Origin: Sphingomonas sp. LM7
GTDB taxonomy: Bacteria; Pseudomonadota; Alphaproteobacteria; Sphingomonadales; Sphingomonadaceae
Direction: 5' to 3'
DNA: 64,000 bases
Assembly: GCF_002002925.1 (NCBI RefSeq)
Contig: NZ_CP019511.1
Location: 1,302,001 to 1,366,000, forward strand
A program made the translations under genes and the position numbers. Within the stretch, counting starts at the first letter, position 1, and each line of letters starts with the position of its first letter. The notes under the pieces are model-generated. The model did no database searches and was not told the origin of the DNA. It saw only the letters and a program-made list of their open reading frames with translations. This document shows, piece by piece, positions 30,030 to 41,000 of the stretch.

Positions 30030-30635
30030 CTAATCTCTGGTCTTGCGCCTGGCGTCAGGTGCGAACGGGTCCCTGGGTATCCGGTCGGACCGCGCCTTGT
30101 CGCGCGTCTCGGTCGCGGGCTTCGTCGCCTGGATGCCGACACAATGCCGCAGTTCGGCAACCGCCGCGCCGCTTCCTTCGAGTGTCAGTTGCTCGACCGG
30201 CACGTCGCCTCGATAAATGTGGAGCGCCTTGGACCCGGCGAAATGGGTAGGAAATTTCGCGTCGAAATTCGTGACGAAACCCTTTTTGCCGTCGGACGCC
30301 ATGCCGACAACGGGGTGGTTCGAGTATCCGCCATTGGAGAGCTTGAAGGTCAATTTCCACCGATCCTTCGGCTTGATCGACCAGTTTGCGTTGAGCACCG
30401 AGAGATGATTGCCACCATCGATATCGATGCCGAGGAGGAGCGTCGTCTCCCCCGCTCCGCGATAGGTCCTGGTCACGAAGCAGCCCAGCCCGTCCTTGCT
30501 GGACGCCACCGTCCAGCCACCCACATCCCGCGCGGGATAGGTCTGAGCGGACGCATGCGCGCTCGCCAGCAATCCGGCGGAGAGCGCGAGCGGGAAGAAT
30601 GTCGGACGAAGGGTCCAAAAGATTAATTCAAGCAT
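30030..30635 (-). CDS. Secreted protein of unknown function
   Basis: The 201-residue product has a signal peptide (cleavage about residue 31, AHASA-Q). One beta-rich domain follows (VGGWTVASSKDGLGCFVTRT, KPKDRWKLTFKLSNGGYSN, GMASDGKKGFVTNFDAKFP) with two cysteines that may pair, and a charged disordered tail. The layout resembles small exported domains of the invasion-associated-locus-B kind, but I cannot assign it. The ATG at 30635 has AAAGGG upstream; an ATG at 30659 would only lengthen the N-terminal region. The 285 bases between this gene and the lipoprotein gene contain nothing recognisable. Confidence 0.7.
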   Translation of the reverse strand: MLELIFWTLRPTFFPLALSAGLLASAHASAQTYPARDVGGWTVASSKDGLGCFVTRTYRGAGETTLLLGIDIDGGNHLSVLNANWSIKPKDRWKLTFKLSNGGYSNHPVVGMASDGKKGFVTNFDAKFPTHFAGSKALHIYRGDVPVEQLTLEGSGAAVAELRHCVGIQATKPATETRDKARSDRIPRDPFAPDARRKTRD

Positions 30636-30761
30636 TCGGCACCCTTTCTCCACGGCCACGAACGCAATGCAAGGGCGGACGCTCCGCAGCCGATTGAACG
30701 AAGGAACGTTTCAGGTCGAGTGCAAGGGCGGAACAATGGCCGGGAATGGCGCGGCGGGACG

Positions 30762-31826
30762 CTACTCCGCCGCCGACGGAAGGGCGCCGTCATATTGCGG
30801 GCGCACCGCCGCAGTGGACTGCCGTTTGACGATCGTATGTTCCAGCACGCGATCGGGACGCCCGGCGGGCGAACGATCGGCGGAGGCGATCTCGGCGACC
30901 AGGATGCGGAGTGCTTCCGAGGCCAGTTGGCGGACAGGCTGGTGGACCGTGGTCAGCGGCGGCCACAGCATCACCGCCGCCGGAGTATCGTCGAATCCGA
31001 CGACGGTCAGGGCCTGCGGCACGTCGAGCTGGCGGCGGTGCGCGACCGAGATGACGGCCGCCGCCATGTCGTCGTTGCTCGCGAAGATCGCGGAGGGCAT
31101 CGCGCCGGCATCGAGGAGTTGCTCGGCCGCATTGAGCCCCGAGGCGAAACTGAAGTCGCCTTGCGAAACATCGGTGCGGATATTTCCCGCTTCGCGCGCG
31201 GCGGCGTGGAAGCCGGCGAGCCGCTCCGCGCTCGCCGCCTGGTCCGGATTGCCGATGATGAAGCCCAGATGCCGGTGCCCAAGCTCGATCAGATGCTGCG
31301 TCATCTCATAGGCAGCGCGGCGATCGTCGATCCGCACGCAGATCGCATTCTCCACGGCGTGCGCGCCCACCGCGGCCATCGGCAGGCCCGTGTCGCGAAG
31401 CAGGTCCAGCATCGCCGGGGACTCGCCGAGCGGCGGCGTCACGATGAAGCCCGACACGCCGGAAGCAGCAAGGTCGCGCAACTGCGGCTCGGCCGGAGGC
31501 TTTCCGCCTTCGCCCTTGAGGAGAACCAAGCGGACCCCGCGTGCGGACGCTTCCTCGAACACGCCGATCAGGAAGTCGCTCATGAACGCGGCGCTGGGAT
31601 TGGAATAGATCACGCCGATCTTGGGCTCGGCCGACGTCACGAGACTGCGGGCTGCGACGTTCGGCGTGTAGCCGAGCGCGCGGATCGCATCCTCCACGGC
31701 GGCGCGCGTTTCGGCGCCCACGCCATATTGCCCGTTTATCACGCGCGACACGGTCATCGGAGACACGCCGACCTTTGCCGCGACGTCCTTGATCGTGGCG
31801 CTCCGGGGCCTCGCGCTTCGTGTCAC
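30762..31826 (-). CDS. LacI-family transcriptional regulator
   Basis: The 354-residue protein has the N-terminal LacI helix-turn-helix (TIKDVAAKVGVSPMTVSRVI, about residues 11-30) and hinge. A periplasmic-binding-protein-like effector domain follows (PKIGVIYSNPSAAFMSDFLIG, GHRHLGFIIGN, PSAIFASNDDMA, VVGFDDTPAAVM). It starts with GTG at 31826. It lies 44 bases downstream of the first beta-helix protein gene on the same strand, at the end of the carbohydrate locus, so it is the likely local repressor. Its effector sugar cannot be read from the sequence. Confidence 0.93.
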   Translation of the reverse strand: MTRSARPRSATIKDVAAKVGVSPMTVSRVINGQYGVGAETRAAVEDAIRALGYTPNVAARSLVTSAEPKIGVIYSNPSAAFMSDFLIGVFEEASARGVRLVLLKGEGGKPPAEPQLRDLAASGVSGFIVTPPLGESPAMLDLLRDTGLPMAAVGAHAVENAICVRIDDRRAAYEMTQHLIELGHRHLGFIIGNPDQAASAERLAGFHAAAREAGNIRTDVSQGDFSFASGLNAAEQLLDAGAMPSAIFASNDDMAAAVISVAHRRQLDVPQALTVVGFDDTPAAVMLWPPLTTVHQPVRQLASEALRILVAEIASADRSPAGRPDRVLEHTIVKRQSTAAVRPQYDGALPSAAE

Positions 31827-31870
31827 CAGATTCCCTTCAACGGCACCATGCCAGACCTTGAGGCGGGGCC

Positions 31871-34800
31871 TTAGTCCAGCGCAAGCCTGTACACTGCGTG
31901 GTGAGTCAGGATGAACAGGGTATCGCCGTCCTTGCCGCCGATCACGAGCTGGAGCGGGCGTTCCGGAACGTCGATCTGGCCGGTCGGGCGGCCATCGCGC
32001 GCATAGACGAATATCTGGCCGTTCGCGACGAAGACCCGGCCCTTGCGGTCGGTCGCCACCCCTCCCCCGCCGCGATCGGCGAAGGGCTCGAGCCCGGTGA
32101 TCTCGCCGCGCACGCCGACGATGCCGCTATAGGTCCGGTTCTCCGATCCGTTGGTCACGAAGACGCGCGCGCCCGGCTTGCCCTGGACGAAGCCGTAGCT
32201 GTCGAGCGAGTCCGAGAAGCGCAGGCCGCGATGGTCCGGCGGCCCCTGCTGGAACACCCGCGATGCCGGCAGGACGACGCTGCCGTCGGGTGAGACATAT
32301 TCGCGGATCTTGGGCGCCGCCACGTCGCGCGCGAACATCTCCGCCAGCGTGGGGAACTGATAGGTGCGGGGATCCAGCTGGTCGCGGAACTCGCCGTTGT
32401 TCCACCAATTGACCGGCAACACCATCGCGGCATCGGGCCGGGCGGCGGCCGGCGTTGCCGGGATCACCGTGAGTTCCTGCTCGGGCGCGTCCGGCCGGAC
32501 GCTGTAGACCGTGCCGTTGCGGCCATAGGAAGACAGCACAAGCAGATTTCCGGACCGGTCGACGGTCAGGTTGACCGGATCCAGCGCGGCGTCGCGCACG
32601 ATTTCGAGACCGCCTTCGCCGGACCAGCGCCAGATGCGGCGAAAGAAGCGATCTATGAAATAAAGCTTCCCCTGTCCGTCGACCGCGGCGCCGCCCAGGG
32701 AGTGGAAGCCGTCCGCGAGCTTCTCGGGTTTAGCGCCGTTCAAGGTGGACGGCTTCACGCGATCGGGACTGGCGGGGACGTCGAGCACCGCGAATTCGCG
32801 TTCGCGCACGTCCAGCCCGTGGGTAACGTCGCGGAGCGCATTGTCGAACGGGAATTTGGTCAGCCGCAGGAATGTCGCGCAGCCATTCTCGTCGCAGGTG
32901 CCGAGCCCGCTCTCGCCGTTCACATGCATGTTGCGGAAGCGGATATCGTGCGAGTTGTAGAGCGTGACTGCGGCAGGCGCCGGCTTGCGGGTCCGGGTGA
33001 CGCGATAGCCATGGAAATTGGCGATCAGGATGTTGCGCGAGTCGCGTATCTCAAGGGCAACGGCATCGCCGCTCTCGCCCGCCTCGCCTTCGGTCTGCGC
33101 CGCGAGCAATTCCCAGTTCGCGACCCGGTTGAGCCCGATCTCGGTGCGGACGTGGTGCTCGACCGAGGCCTGGATGATCCGGCCGGGCGTCTCGGTATCG
33201 GAGATGAGGATGCCGGGATGTGCGAAGGTGCTCGGGCTCCAGATGTTTGCGAAAGTGCCGCCGCCGCCCGATGTCACCCACAGGCTGGCATATTGGCCGT
33301 CCCAGCGCCGCGCCGCATCTGGGTCGGCAGTCGCGTTGTTATTATAAGGGGTTACGTGGCTGCCGTCGTAGCGGTTGGTGCCGTGGCCGCCCTGGAACTT
33401 GACGTCATTGACCATCGAATTCGCGCCTGCCATCCACAGCAAAGCGGTGGCACGCGGGTTGGCGCCGTTGGTGTCGAGGCCGATCCCGGCGACGATCGCA
33501 TCGCCGCCATGGGCGCTTTCGATCAGGGCCCGGGGCGCGCCGATCGCCTGATAGCCCGGCGTCCCATCGGGCAGCACGATCTGGGTGAGGCTGGGATGCA
33601 GCCCGAGCAGCACCGTGTCGGGGCGCAGGCGCAGCGTATCGCTGACCCGGTAGAAGCCCGTCGGCAGATAGACGACGCGGTGGCTGTCGATCGCCTTCTG
33701 GATCGCGGCGGTATCGTCGGTCTTGTCGTCGCCCTTGGCGCCAAGCGTGCGGACGCTGACCCAGTCGGAAACCGGCGGCAGCGCGCGGATCGCGGGTGCC
33801 GGGCGCACCGGCAGCGCCGTAAGCGGCTCGGCCTGCATCTCGGTCTTGAAACTGCCCATGCGCCCGACCCCGGGGAGCGTCAGTCCATAGGTGAACGACG
33901 CGACTTTATAGGCGGCGGCAACGCCCTTCACTGCCTTGCCGCTATCGCGGAAGCGCGCGAACACCGGCGTGTTGGCGGCAAGGACATTCTGGAAGCCGAC
34001 CTGCGTGTAGACATTGTCCTCGTTGGAGATGATCACGCCGGCCTTCGAGACATTCTCGAAACGCACATCCTGCCCCCAGAGCCAGTCGCCATAGCCGCGG
34101 TCGATCTCGATCCCGACGGGGACGTTGCGGAAGGCAACGTTGACCAGTGTCAGCCCTGCTTCATGCTCGCGGATCGCGGCGTCGTGCTGCCCCTCGAAAG
34201 TCGAATCGACCAGGGCGAAGGGCCAGGCGGGTGACGTCTTCTCGGCAAGGATGCCGTATCGCCCGCCGCGGAAATGCAAATCCTCGGCCTCGTTGGCGAC
34301 GTGGTACAGGCCCGCCAGACCCGAGCCGATATCGAATACGGCATGGCTGACGAAGCTGTGCTGGGCCGCATGGAAGCGGATCGCCGTCGCCGCCGGATTG
34401 CCGTCGAGGATGCGGAAATCGATGTTGCCGAGCGCGGAATAGAAGGTGCCCGAATTGGCGTCCGGCACGTCCTTGTTGAACGGTACGCTGCCCGGCGGCG
34501 GGAACGCGACCGCACCACGCTGCGCCGGGTTGCCGCCTGGCCGGGCGCCGGCGAAGATCAGCATATGCGCCACACCGCGCTGGAACCCCGGGGTATTGGC
34601 GCCGAGCAGGATGACCGGACGCTTCGCACCGACGCCGAAGATGCGCACGCCGGGCCAGAGATAGACCGTACGCGTGATCCGCCAGGTGCCTTCGGGCAGG
34701 AAGACGATCCCGCCCCCGCCCTTGTCCGCCGCCTTGTCGATCGCCTGCTGGAGCGCCGCGCTGTCATCCGCCCGGCCATTGCCGACGCCCGCCACCGTGA

Positions 34801-34909
34801 TCGCGTTCGGCTCGTCGGGCCGGCTGACATAGACCGACTGCGACGCCGCGGGTTGGATCACAAGGAGCGCGAGCAGCGCTGCACAGGCCCCGATCAGTCG
34901 CTGGTACAT
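31871..34909 (-). CDS. Secreted tandem beta-helix (GH55/pectate-lyase-3-like) protein with C-terminal propeller, paralogue A
   Basis: The 1012-residue product has a signal peptide (about residues 1-23) and two pectate-lyase-3-type beta-helix domains. The first starts near residue 37 (GNGRADDSAALQQAIDKA), the second near residue 387 (GAKGDDKTDDTAAIQKAID). The tandem arrangement is typical of GH55 exo-beta-1,3-glucanases. From about residue 745, a propeller-like region with VDGQGKLYFIDRFFRRIWRW and VDRSGNLLVLSSYG resembles SMP-30/gluconolactonase or NHL blades. It is homologous over its full length to paralogue B at 38099-41122. Substrate and activity are inferred; a lyase or a non-enzymatic binding role is also possible. 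Confidence 0.8.
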   Translation of the reverse strand: MYQRLIGACAALLALLVIQPAASQSVYVSRPDEPNAITVAGVGNGRADDSAALQQAIDKAADKGGGGIVFLPEGTWRITRTVYLWPGVRIFGVGAKRPVILLGANTPGFQRGVAHMLIFAGARPGGNPAQRGAVAFPPPGSVPFNKDVPDANSGTFYSALGNIDFRILDGNPAATAIRFHAAQHSFVSHAVFDIGSGLAGLYHVANEAEDLHFRGGRYGILAEKTSPAWPFALVDSTFEGQHDAAIREHEAGLTLVNVAFRNVPVGIEIDRGYGDWLWGQDVRFENVSKAGVIISNEDNVYTQVGFQNVLAANTPVFARFRDSGKAVKGVAAAYKVASFTYGLTLPGVGRMGSFKTEMQAEPLTALPVRPAPAIRALPPVSDWVSVRTLGAKGDDKTDDTAAIQKAIDSHRVVYLPTGFYRVSDTLRLRPDTVLLGLHPSLTQIVLPDGTPGYQAIGAPRALIESAHGGDAIVAGIGLDTNGANPRATALLWMAGANSMVNDVKFQGGHGTNRYDGSHVTPYNNNATADPDAARRWDGQYASLWVTSGGGGTFANIWSPSTFAHPGILISDTETPGRIIQASVEHHVRTEIGLNRVANWELLAAQTEGEAGESGDAVALEIRDSRNILIANFHGYRVTRTRKPAPAAVTLYNSHDIRFRNMHVNGESGLGTCDENGCATFLRLTKFPFDNALRDVTHGLDVREREFAVLDVPASPDRVKPSTLNGAKPEKLADGFHSLGGAAVDGQGKLYFIDRFFRRIWRWSGEGGLEIVRDAALDPVNLTVDRSGNLLVLSSYGRNGTVYSVRPDAPEQELTVIPATPAAARPDAAMVLPVNWWNNGEFRDQLDPRTYQFPTLAEMFARDVAAPKIREYVSPDGSVVLPASRVFQQGPPDHRGLRFSDSLDSYGFVQGKPGARVFVTNGSENRTYSGIVGVRGEITGLEPFADRGGGGVATDRKGRVFVANGQIFVYARDGRPTGQIDVPERPLQLVIGGKDGDTLFILTHHAVYRLALD

Positions 34910-34927
34910 GGTGCGCGTGCTCCGGAC

Positions 34928-34958
34928 GAAAAAAGGGTCCCGGCCTTGCGGCCGGGAC
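34928..34958 (-). terminator. Intrinsic terminator of the TonB-receptor transcript
   Basis: On the minus strand a perfect 9-bp stem (GTCCCGGCC with GGCCGGGAC, loop GCAA, 34937-34958) is followed by CCTTTTTTC. It lies 27 bases past the receptor stop and ends upstream of paralogue A. Paralogue A may therefore depend on read-through or its own promoter. Confidence 0.85.
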
Positions 34959-34984
34959 GAGTTCCCACGGGAGGTGGGGTTCGG

Positions 34985-37966
34985 TCAGAAGTTGAAGCGG
35001 ATACCGGCGCGATAAGTCCGGCCCAGCGTATCGTAGAGCGCCGGATTGACGTCGAGCCCGGTATTGGTCTGCGGCGACGGTTCGGGATCGTGATCGAACA
35101 GATTATCGACCTTGAAGTAGAATTTGACATTCGAGGTCACGTTGTACGTCCCGCCGACATCGACATAGAAGGCGCCCTTCATGAAGTTGCGGTCGATCGT
35201 CGGGTGGTTGCCGGTCGATGCAGGGCACGCCGAGGTGCAGACGACATATTGATTGCCGAACACGCCGTCGGAGAACCAGCGCTCCTGGACGGTGAAGCTG
35301 AAATCGTCGTTATCGTAGGTCTGTATCGCCAGCCACTTCCAGTCGGGCGTGTTGCCGGTATTGGCGCCGGCCTGATCGACCCGATCGACCCCGGCAACGC
35401 CCGCGTCGACGACAAACTCGCGGATATGCGTGCCGAGCGCGCGTACGGTAAAGGCGCCGGGCAGGCCCAGCGGCCTGCTCCACCGGTAGCTCGCCTCGAT
35501 ATCGAACCCGCTGGTCTTCCACGAGGCGAGATTGAACGGCTGGACGTTGATGAAATTGCCGCCCTGGATCGGGCTGTTGAGCACGAATCCGCCGCAGAAC
35601 GCCTGGTTGCCCTCGAAGCAGAAGCGAACGATCTGGTCCGCCGACAGCGTCGAGACCACGCCGTCCAGCTTGATGCTGTAATAGTCGAACGACAGGCTGA
35701 GCCCGGGCAGCCACGACGGATTGGCATAGACCGCGCCGATTTCGGTGTTGCGCGCGATCTCCGGCTTGAGCGCAGGATTGCCGACCGTGTTCTGGAACGC
35801 CTGCACCGCGCCGGCGGGCGGGAACGGATTGGCAAAGTTCGGCAGCGTCGTCACGGTCGGCGCGGCGAACAGCTCGGACAGGTTCGGCGCACGCACGTCG
35901 CGCGAGGTCACCGCGCGCAGCCTGAAGCCGTCGAGCGGCGTATCCCAGGTGCCGCCGATCTTCCATGCCCAGACGGTGCCCGACGTGCTGTAATGCGTCA
36001 CGCGGCCCGCACCGTTCAGGTTCGCGCGGCCGATCCCGCCGCCATCGAACAGCTGCAAGTTGAGCTCGGCGAAGCCCTCGTACACGTCATAGGCGCCGCG
36101 GCCGTTCTTGTAGTTGCCGGCCGCCCAGTTGCTGCCCAGCGGCGCGTTGAGCAGCGGGTCTGCCGGATAGGCGGCGTTGTTCGGGCTGAGCGCGCTGACC
36201 CCGGCGCCATAAGCGTCGGCATTCACCTCGTAGAATTCGTGGCGATATTCACCGCCGAACGCGAGCGTCAGCGGGCCCGCCCACAGATCGAACAGATTGC
36301 CCGAGAGGTTGACGCTGGCGACGTCCTGAGTGAGCCTGGTGTGCTGGAACGGACCATTGGCCGGCGTGACATACGCGAGCGCCGCCTGAGACGGCGCGAA
36401 CCCGCCAAAGATGTTGATCGGCTGGCATCCCGCCGCGCGCGCCACCGGATCGGCACAGACGATCGCGCCGTTCAGCGTGACTGCGTTGGTCGCCGCGACA
36501 TACCGGTTCTGCAAGACGATGTCGTTGACGTCGATGTCGGAAAGGGTGACGCCGTGCGCATAATAGGCGTCATAATTCCAGTCGCCGCCACCCACGCCGA
36601 ACTTACCCTTGAGCCCGCCGACGAAGCGAAACTGGCGCCGGTCGGTAAAGACGTGGGGGCTAGGAAATGCGCCGTTGCTCGACCCGAAGTTGAAGTTGGT
36701 GATCCCCGCGGTGGTGCAGCGATCGCGGACAAGCTGCGGCAGATAGGGGTTCGCGCACTGGACCGTCAGGTTGGGGCGGTTGTAGCCCGGGCTCGGCTGG
36801 TTGTTGGTCTTCACCTGCGCTGCGCTGACGGTGACGTAGAATTCGTTGTTCGGCGCAAAATCATAACCGATCCGGTAGAAGCCGGTGACGCGCTGGAGCT
36901 CCGACGCCAGCGACGCGCCCGAGCCGACCGCCCCCGACAAGTCGCCGCCGACGCAGAAGCTGTTGCCGGGGAAGCAGTTGCTCACCCGGCCATTGCCGAG
37001 TGGCGCGCCACCCGAGCCGTAATTGAAATTGTACGGCGCGCCGTTGACGTCGAAGGCGATGCCCTGGAGCGGGCCGTTGTTGATCAGCCCGTAGAGCGCA
37101 TATTGATAGGGCTGCGCGTAATCGCGATAGTTGAATTGCGGCAGGCCGTTGTTGGTCTGCCCGGTGTTGAGCAGGGTCGAGGCGAGGTGCCAGTCGCGCT
37201 TGCCGGCGAGATCGATCCCGAAATTGCCCGGGCCGACACCGCCGTCATGCGCATATTCGCCGCTCACGATCACATGGAGCTTGTCATCGGCAAAGGACCC
37301 GCCCCAAGCGGCCTGGGCGAGGATCTGCTCGTTGTCGCCATAGGTGGTCATGCCGCCCTGGACATTGCCCTTGAAGCCCGCGAAGCGCGTGTCGGTGATG
37401 AAGTTCACCACGCCGCCGACCGCGTCCGAGCCATAGGATGCCGAGGCGCCGCCGTTGACGATGTCGACGCGCTTGATCAGCAGCTGCGGGAACAGGCTGA
37501 TGTCGGGCACGCCGGTAACGTTCGCGCCGACGACACGCTGGCCGTCGAGCAGCGTCAGCGTCCGGATCGCGCCCAGGCCGCGCAGCGAGAAGGAGCTCAG
37601 GCCCTGCTGCCCGCTCGACGTGCTGAACGTGCCCGTCGCAGTGCCCGTCGAACCTTGCAACGACGGCAGCTGCGCGATCGTATTGAAGATATTGGGCTGT
37701 GCGTTGGCAGTGATTTGCTCCTCGCCGATCACCGTGGTCGGCGTAGGCGCCGTGAACCCGCTGGCGATGATGCGCGATCCGGTGACGATGATATCGCCTT
37801 CGCGCTCGGACGCGGCGTCGGGCGTGGCTTCGACCTGCGGCACGGGCTCCGCCTCCTGCGGCACCGGCGCGGTCTGGGCATGCGCGGCCCCGGCTAGCGC
37901 CATGGCGACGATCGCCGTCAGGCTTACGCCGCAGCGCTGGCGATGAAGTGCGAAAATCCGCTTCAT
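34985..37966 (-). CDS. TonB-dependent outer-membrane receptor
   Basis: The 993-residue protein has a signal peptide (about residues 1-31), a Pro/Glu-rich linker, and a TonB-box-like EGDIIVTGSRI. The plug domain follows (SFSLRGLGAIRTLTLLDGQR, YGSDAVGGVVNFITDTRFAG), then a 22-strand-type barrel ending in TYRAGIRFNF with terminal Phe. It imports a scarce or bulky ligand, here probably an oligosaccharide, because it sits between two secreted beta-helix proteins and next to a LacI regulator. Such receptors serve for glycan uptake in sphingomonads and related groups. Confidence 0.95.
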   Translation of the reverse strand: MKRIFALHRQRCGVSLTAIVAMALAGAAHAQTAPVPQEAEPVPQVEATPDAASEREGDIIVTGSRIIASGFTAPTPTTVIGEEQITANAQPNIFNTIAQLPSLQGSTGTATGTFSTSSGQQGLSSFSLRGLGAIRTLTLLDGQRVVGANVTGVPDISLFPQLLIKRVDIVNGGASASYGSDAVGGVVNFITDTRFAGFKGNVQGGMTTYGDNEQILAQAAWGGSFADDKLHVIVSGEYAHDGGVGPGNFGIDLAGKRDWHLASTLLNTGQTNNGLPQFNYRDYAQPYQYALYGLINNGPLQGIAFDVNGAPYNFNYGSGGAPLGNGRVSNCFPGNSFCVGGDLSGAVGSGASLASELQRVTGFYRIGYDFAPNNEFYVTVSAAQVKTNNQPSPGYNRPNLTVQCANPYLPQLVRDRCTTAGITNFNFGSSNGAFPSPHVFTDRRQFRFVGGLKGKFGVGGGDWNYDAYYAHGVTLSDIDVNDIVLQNRYVAATNAVTLNGAIVCADPVARAAGCQPINIFGGFAPSQAALAYVTPANGPFQHTRLTQDVASVNLSGNLFDLWAGPLTLAFGGEYRHEFYEVNADAYGAGVSALSPNNAAYPADPLLNAPLGSNWAAGNYKNGRGAYDVYEGFAELNLQLFDGGGIGRANLNGAGRVTHYSTSGTVWAWKIGGTWDTPLDGFRLRAVTSRDVRAPNLSELFAAPTVTTLPNFANPFPPAGAVQAFQNTVGNPALKPEIARNTEIGAVYANPSWLPGLSLSFDYYSIKLDGVVSTLSADQIVRFCFEGNQAFCGGFVLNSPIQGGNFINVQPFNLASWKTSGFDIEASYRWSRPLGLPGAFTVRALGTHIREFVVDAGVAGVDRVDQAGANTGNTPDWKWLAIQTYDNDDFSFTVQERWFSDGVFGNQYVVCTSACPASTGNHPTIDRNFMKGAFYVDVGGTYNVTSNVKFYFKVDNLFDHDPEPSPQTNTGLDVNPALYDTLGRTYRAGIRFNF

Positions 37967-38073
37967 TGGTCCTACCCCTCCGTTGTTTCTTGTCAGTCTT
38001 GTTCTTGGGCGGCGTCGACTTCGCCGATCATGGCCGCCCGCAAAGTTTATCCTCAGCCCGTCCCCGCCGCACG

Positions 38074-38089
38074 TACGACATAGGTCGTA
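38074..38089. promoter_or_regulatory. Palindromic operator candidate upstream of the TonB receptor
   Basis: TACGAC and GTCGTA arms flank four bases in TACGACATAGGTCGTA. A related 16-mer (13 of 16 identical) lies at 41182-41197, in the divergent gap between paralogue B and gluconokinase. Two occurrences inside this locus suggest a shared regulator, perhaps the LacI protein at 30762-31826. Confidence 0.45.
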
Positions 38090-38098
38090 GCAACCGGC

Positions 38099-41000
38099 TC
38101 AGGGCCGGGCGGCGTAGAGCGCATGGTGGGTGAGAATGAACAGTGTCCGCCGGTCCGGGCCGCCGAACAGGATCTGCAGCGGGCGTTCGGGCACGTCGAT
38201 CCGCCCGGCTTCCGAGCCGTCGGCGCCGTAGACGAACACCTGGCCGTTCGCGACGAAGACCCGGCCGTCGCCATCGACTGCGACGCTCTCGCCGCCGCGA
38301 TTGGCGAAGGGCTTGAGGTCGACGATCGTGCCGCCCGCTCCTACCGCGCCGCTATAGGTCACGTTTTCCGATCCATTGGTGACGAACAGCCGCTCGCCCT
38401 GCCGCGCGCTCACCAGCCCATTGGCGTTGAGCCCGTTCGACCAGCGCCAGCCGACATGGTCGGTCGGCCCCTGCTGCCACACGCGGAACGCGGGAAGCGC
38501 GAGACTGCCGTCGGGCGAGACATATTCTTGCGCCTTGGGCGTGGCCGCTTCGCGCGCGAACATCTCGGCAAGCGTGGTGAATTCGTAGCTCTGGTGGTCG
38601 AGCTGGTCGCGGAACTCGCCATTGTGCCACCAATTGACCGGAAGCAGCGTCGCGCGCCTGGCCCCGTCGCGCACCGGCGTCGGCTCGATCCGCGTGAGCG
38701 CGTCGGGCGGCCCGGCGGGGTCCAGCGAATAGACCGCGCCCTTTGGCCCGAGCGACGACAGCACGAGCAGGTGTCCGGACTTGTCGATTGCCAGGTTGAC
38801 CGGGTCGAGCGCGTGATCGCGGACAATCTCCAGCCCCCTGGCTTGCGTCCAGCGATGGATGCGCTGGAAGCGCCGGTCTATGAAGTAGAGCGCGCCCTTG
38901 GCATCGACCGCCGCGCCCGAAATCGACCAGAAGCCGTCCGCGACCTTGTCGACTTTCACTGTGCCCGGCGTCGGCGCAGCGATGCTCCGCTCCGCCGCGC
39001 CGATATCGAGGCTGGCGAACTCGCGCTCGCGCACCGTCAGCCCGCGCGTCACATCCTCGATCGCATTGTCGAACGGGTATTTGCTCGCACGCAGGAAGGT
39101 CCCGCAGCCCTCGTCGTCGCAGCTCGCATAGCCGCTCTCACCGTTGACGTGGACATTGCGGAAACGGATGTCGCTCGAATTGAACAGCTTCACGGCGCTG
39201 CGCTGCGGGGCGTAGCTGCGTGTCACGCGATAGCCGTGATAATTGGCGAACAGCAGGTTGCGCGAGTTGCGAATCTCCAGCCCCACGGCGTTGGGCCCGT
39301 CGCCGACTTCCTGCTCGGTCTGCGGCGCGAGGAACTCCCAGTTCTCGACATTGTCGAGCACGAACTCGTTGCGGGCGTGGTGCTCGACCGACATCTCATA
39401 GACATGGCCGGGCGTGCTGGTGTTGGTGACGGTGAAGCCGGCCGATGCGAACGTGTTGGGGCTCCACACATTGGCGAAGGTGCCGCCGCCGCCGTCGGTG
39501 ACCCAGATGCTTGGATATTGCGCGTCCATCCGGCCATCGGTCACCGGATCGCCGGTGCGGGCGGTCAGCGACCCCAGCGGCTTGCCGTCCGGCGTGGGCG
39601 TGCCGCCGCCGCCCATGATCTTGACGTCCTCGACCAGGCTGTTCGCGCCCGATCGCCATAGCAAATTGGACGCGCGCGGATTGACGCGACCGGTGAACAG
39701 CCCGAGCCCGGACAGGATATTGTCGCCACCGCGCGGCGTCTCGAGGATCGGTGCCACCGGCCCGACCCCGGCATGGCGTGGGCTATTGTCGGGAATGTAG
39801 AGCTGGGTCAGCGCGGGATGCAGCCCGATCAAAACGCTATCGGGGCGGAGCTTCAATCGGTCGGTGACCTTGTAGAAGCCGGTCGGGAAATAGAGGGTGA
39901 GACGCGTATCGATCGCGCGCTGGATCGCGGCGGTATCGTCCGCCTGACCGTCGCCCATAACGCCGAGCGTGCGGACGTTCACCCAGCTCGCCATTTGCGG
40001 CAAGGCGCGGATGGCCGGCTTGCGCCGGGCGGGCATCCGCTTCAGGGGCTGGACGTCCGCCTGGGTCGCATAGACGCCGTTCTGGCCGAGCTCGGGCACC
40101 GCGAGACCATAGCTGAGCGAGGCGACCTTATAGGCCCTGCCCTTGCCTTCGATCATCCGCCCGCTGTCGCGGAAGCGCGCGAACACCGGCGTATCGACTG
40201 CCAGCGCATTCTCGAAGCCGATCTGGGTGAAGACTCTGTCCTCGTTGGAGATCACCACCGCGGCGCGGCTGACCTTCTCGAAGCGGACGTCCTTGCCCCA
40301 TAGCGAGTCGCTGTAGCCGCGATCGATCTCGATCCCGACCGGCGTGTCGCGGATCGCGACATTGACCATGGTGAGCCGTGCCTCGTGCTCGCGGATCGCG
40401 GCGTCGCGCTGTCCCTCGAAGGTCGAATCGAGCAGCGTGAACTGCCAGGCAGGCGAGGTCTTTTCGGAGACGATGCCGTAGCGCCCGCCCTTGAAATGGA
40501 CGTTCTCGATGACGTTGCCTGCTTGGTAGACGCCGGCAAAGGCGGTGCCGAGGCGAAACTCCATGTCGCTGAGGAATGCGTGCTGCGCCATGCGGAAGCG
40601 CACCCCCGCGGCAGCCGGATTGCCGTCGGCGATCTCGATATCGACATTGCGCATCGACGAATAGAACGTGCCCGAATTGGCGTCGCGGACGATCTTGTCG
40701 CGCGGCACGACCGTGGGCACGGGCACGGGCACCTGGCCGACATTATACTGGTCGCCCCCGCCAAACACGATCATCGTCGAGACGCCCTGCTGGAAGCCGG
40801 GCGTGGCGGCGCCGAGCCGGATCACCGGACGCGTGGCGCCCACGCCATAGACGCGCACCCCGGGCGGGACGACGAGCGTGCGGGTGATGCGATATTTGCC
40901 TGATGGCAGAAACACGAGGCCATGGCCGGTCTCGTCCCGCGCGCGATCGAAGGCCTGCTGGAGCGCCTCGCTGTCGTCGGCGACGCCATCGCCCTTGGCA

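Noticed and set aside
34274..37897. Plus-strand open frame of about 1207 codons opposite the TonB receptor
   Set aside because: It is a complementary-strand artefact: biased composition, no domains, and it runs across two real minus-strand genes and the terminator between them.
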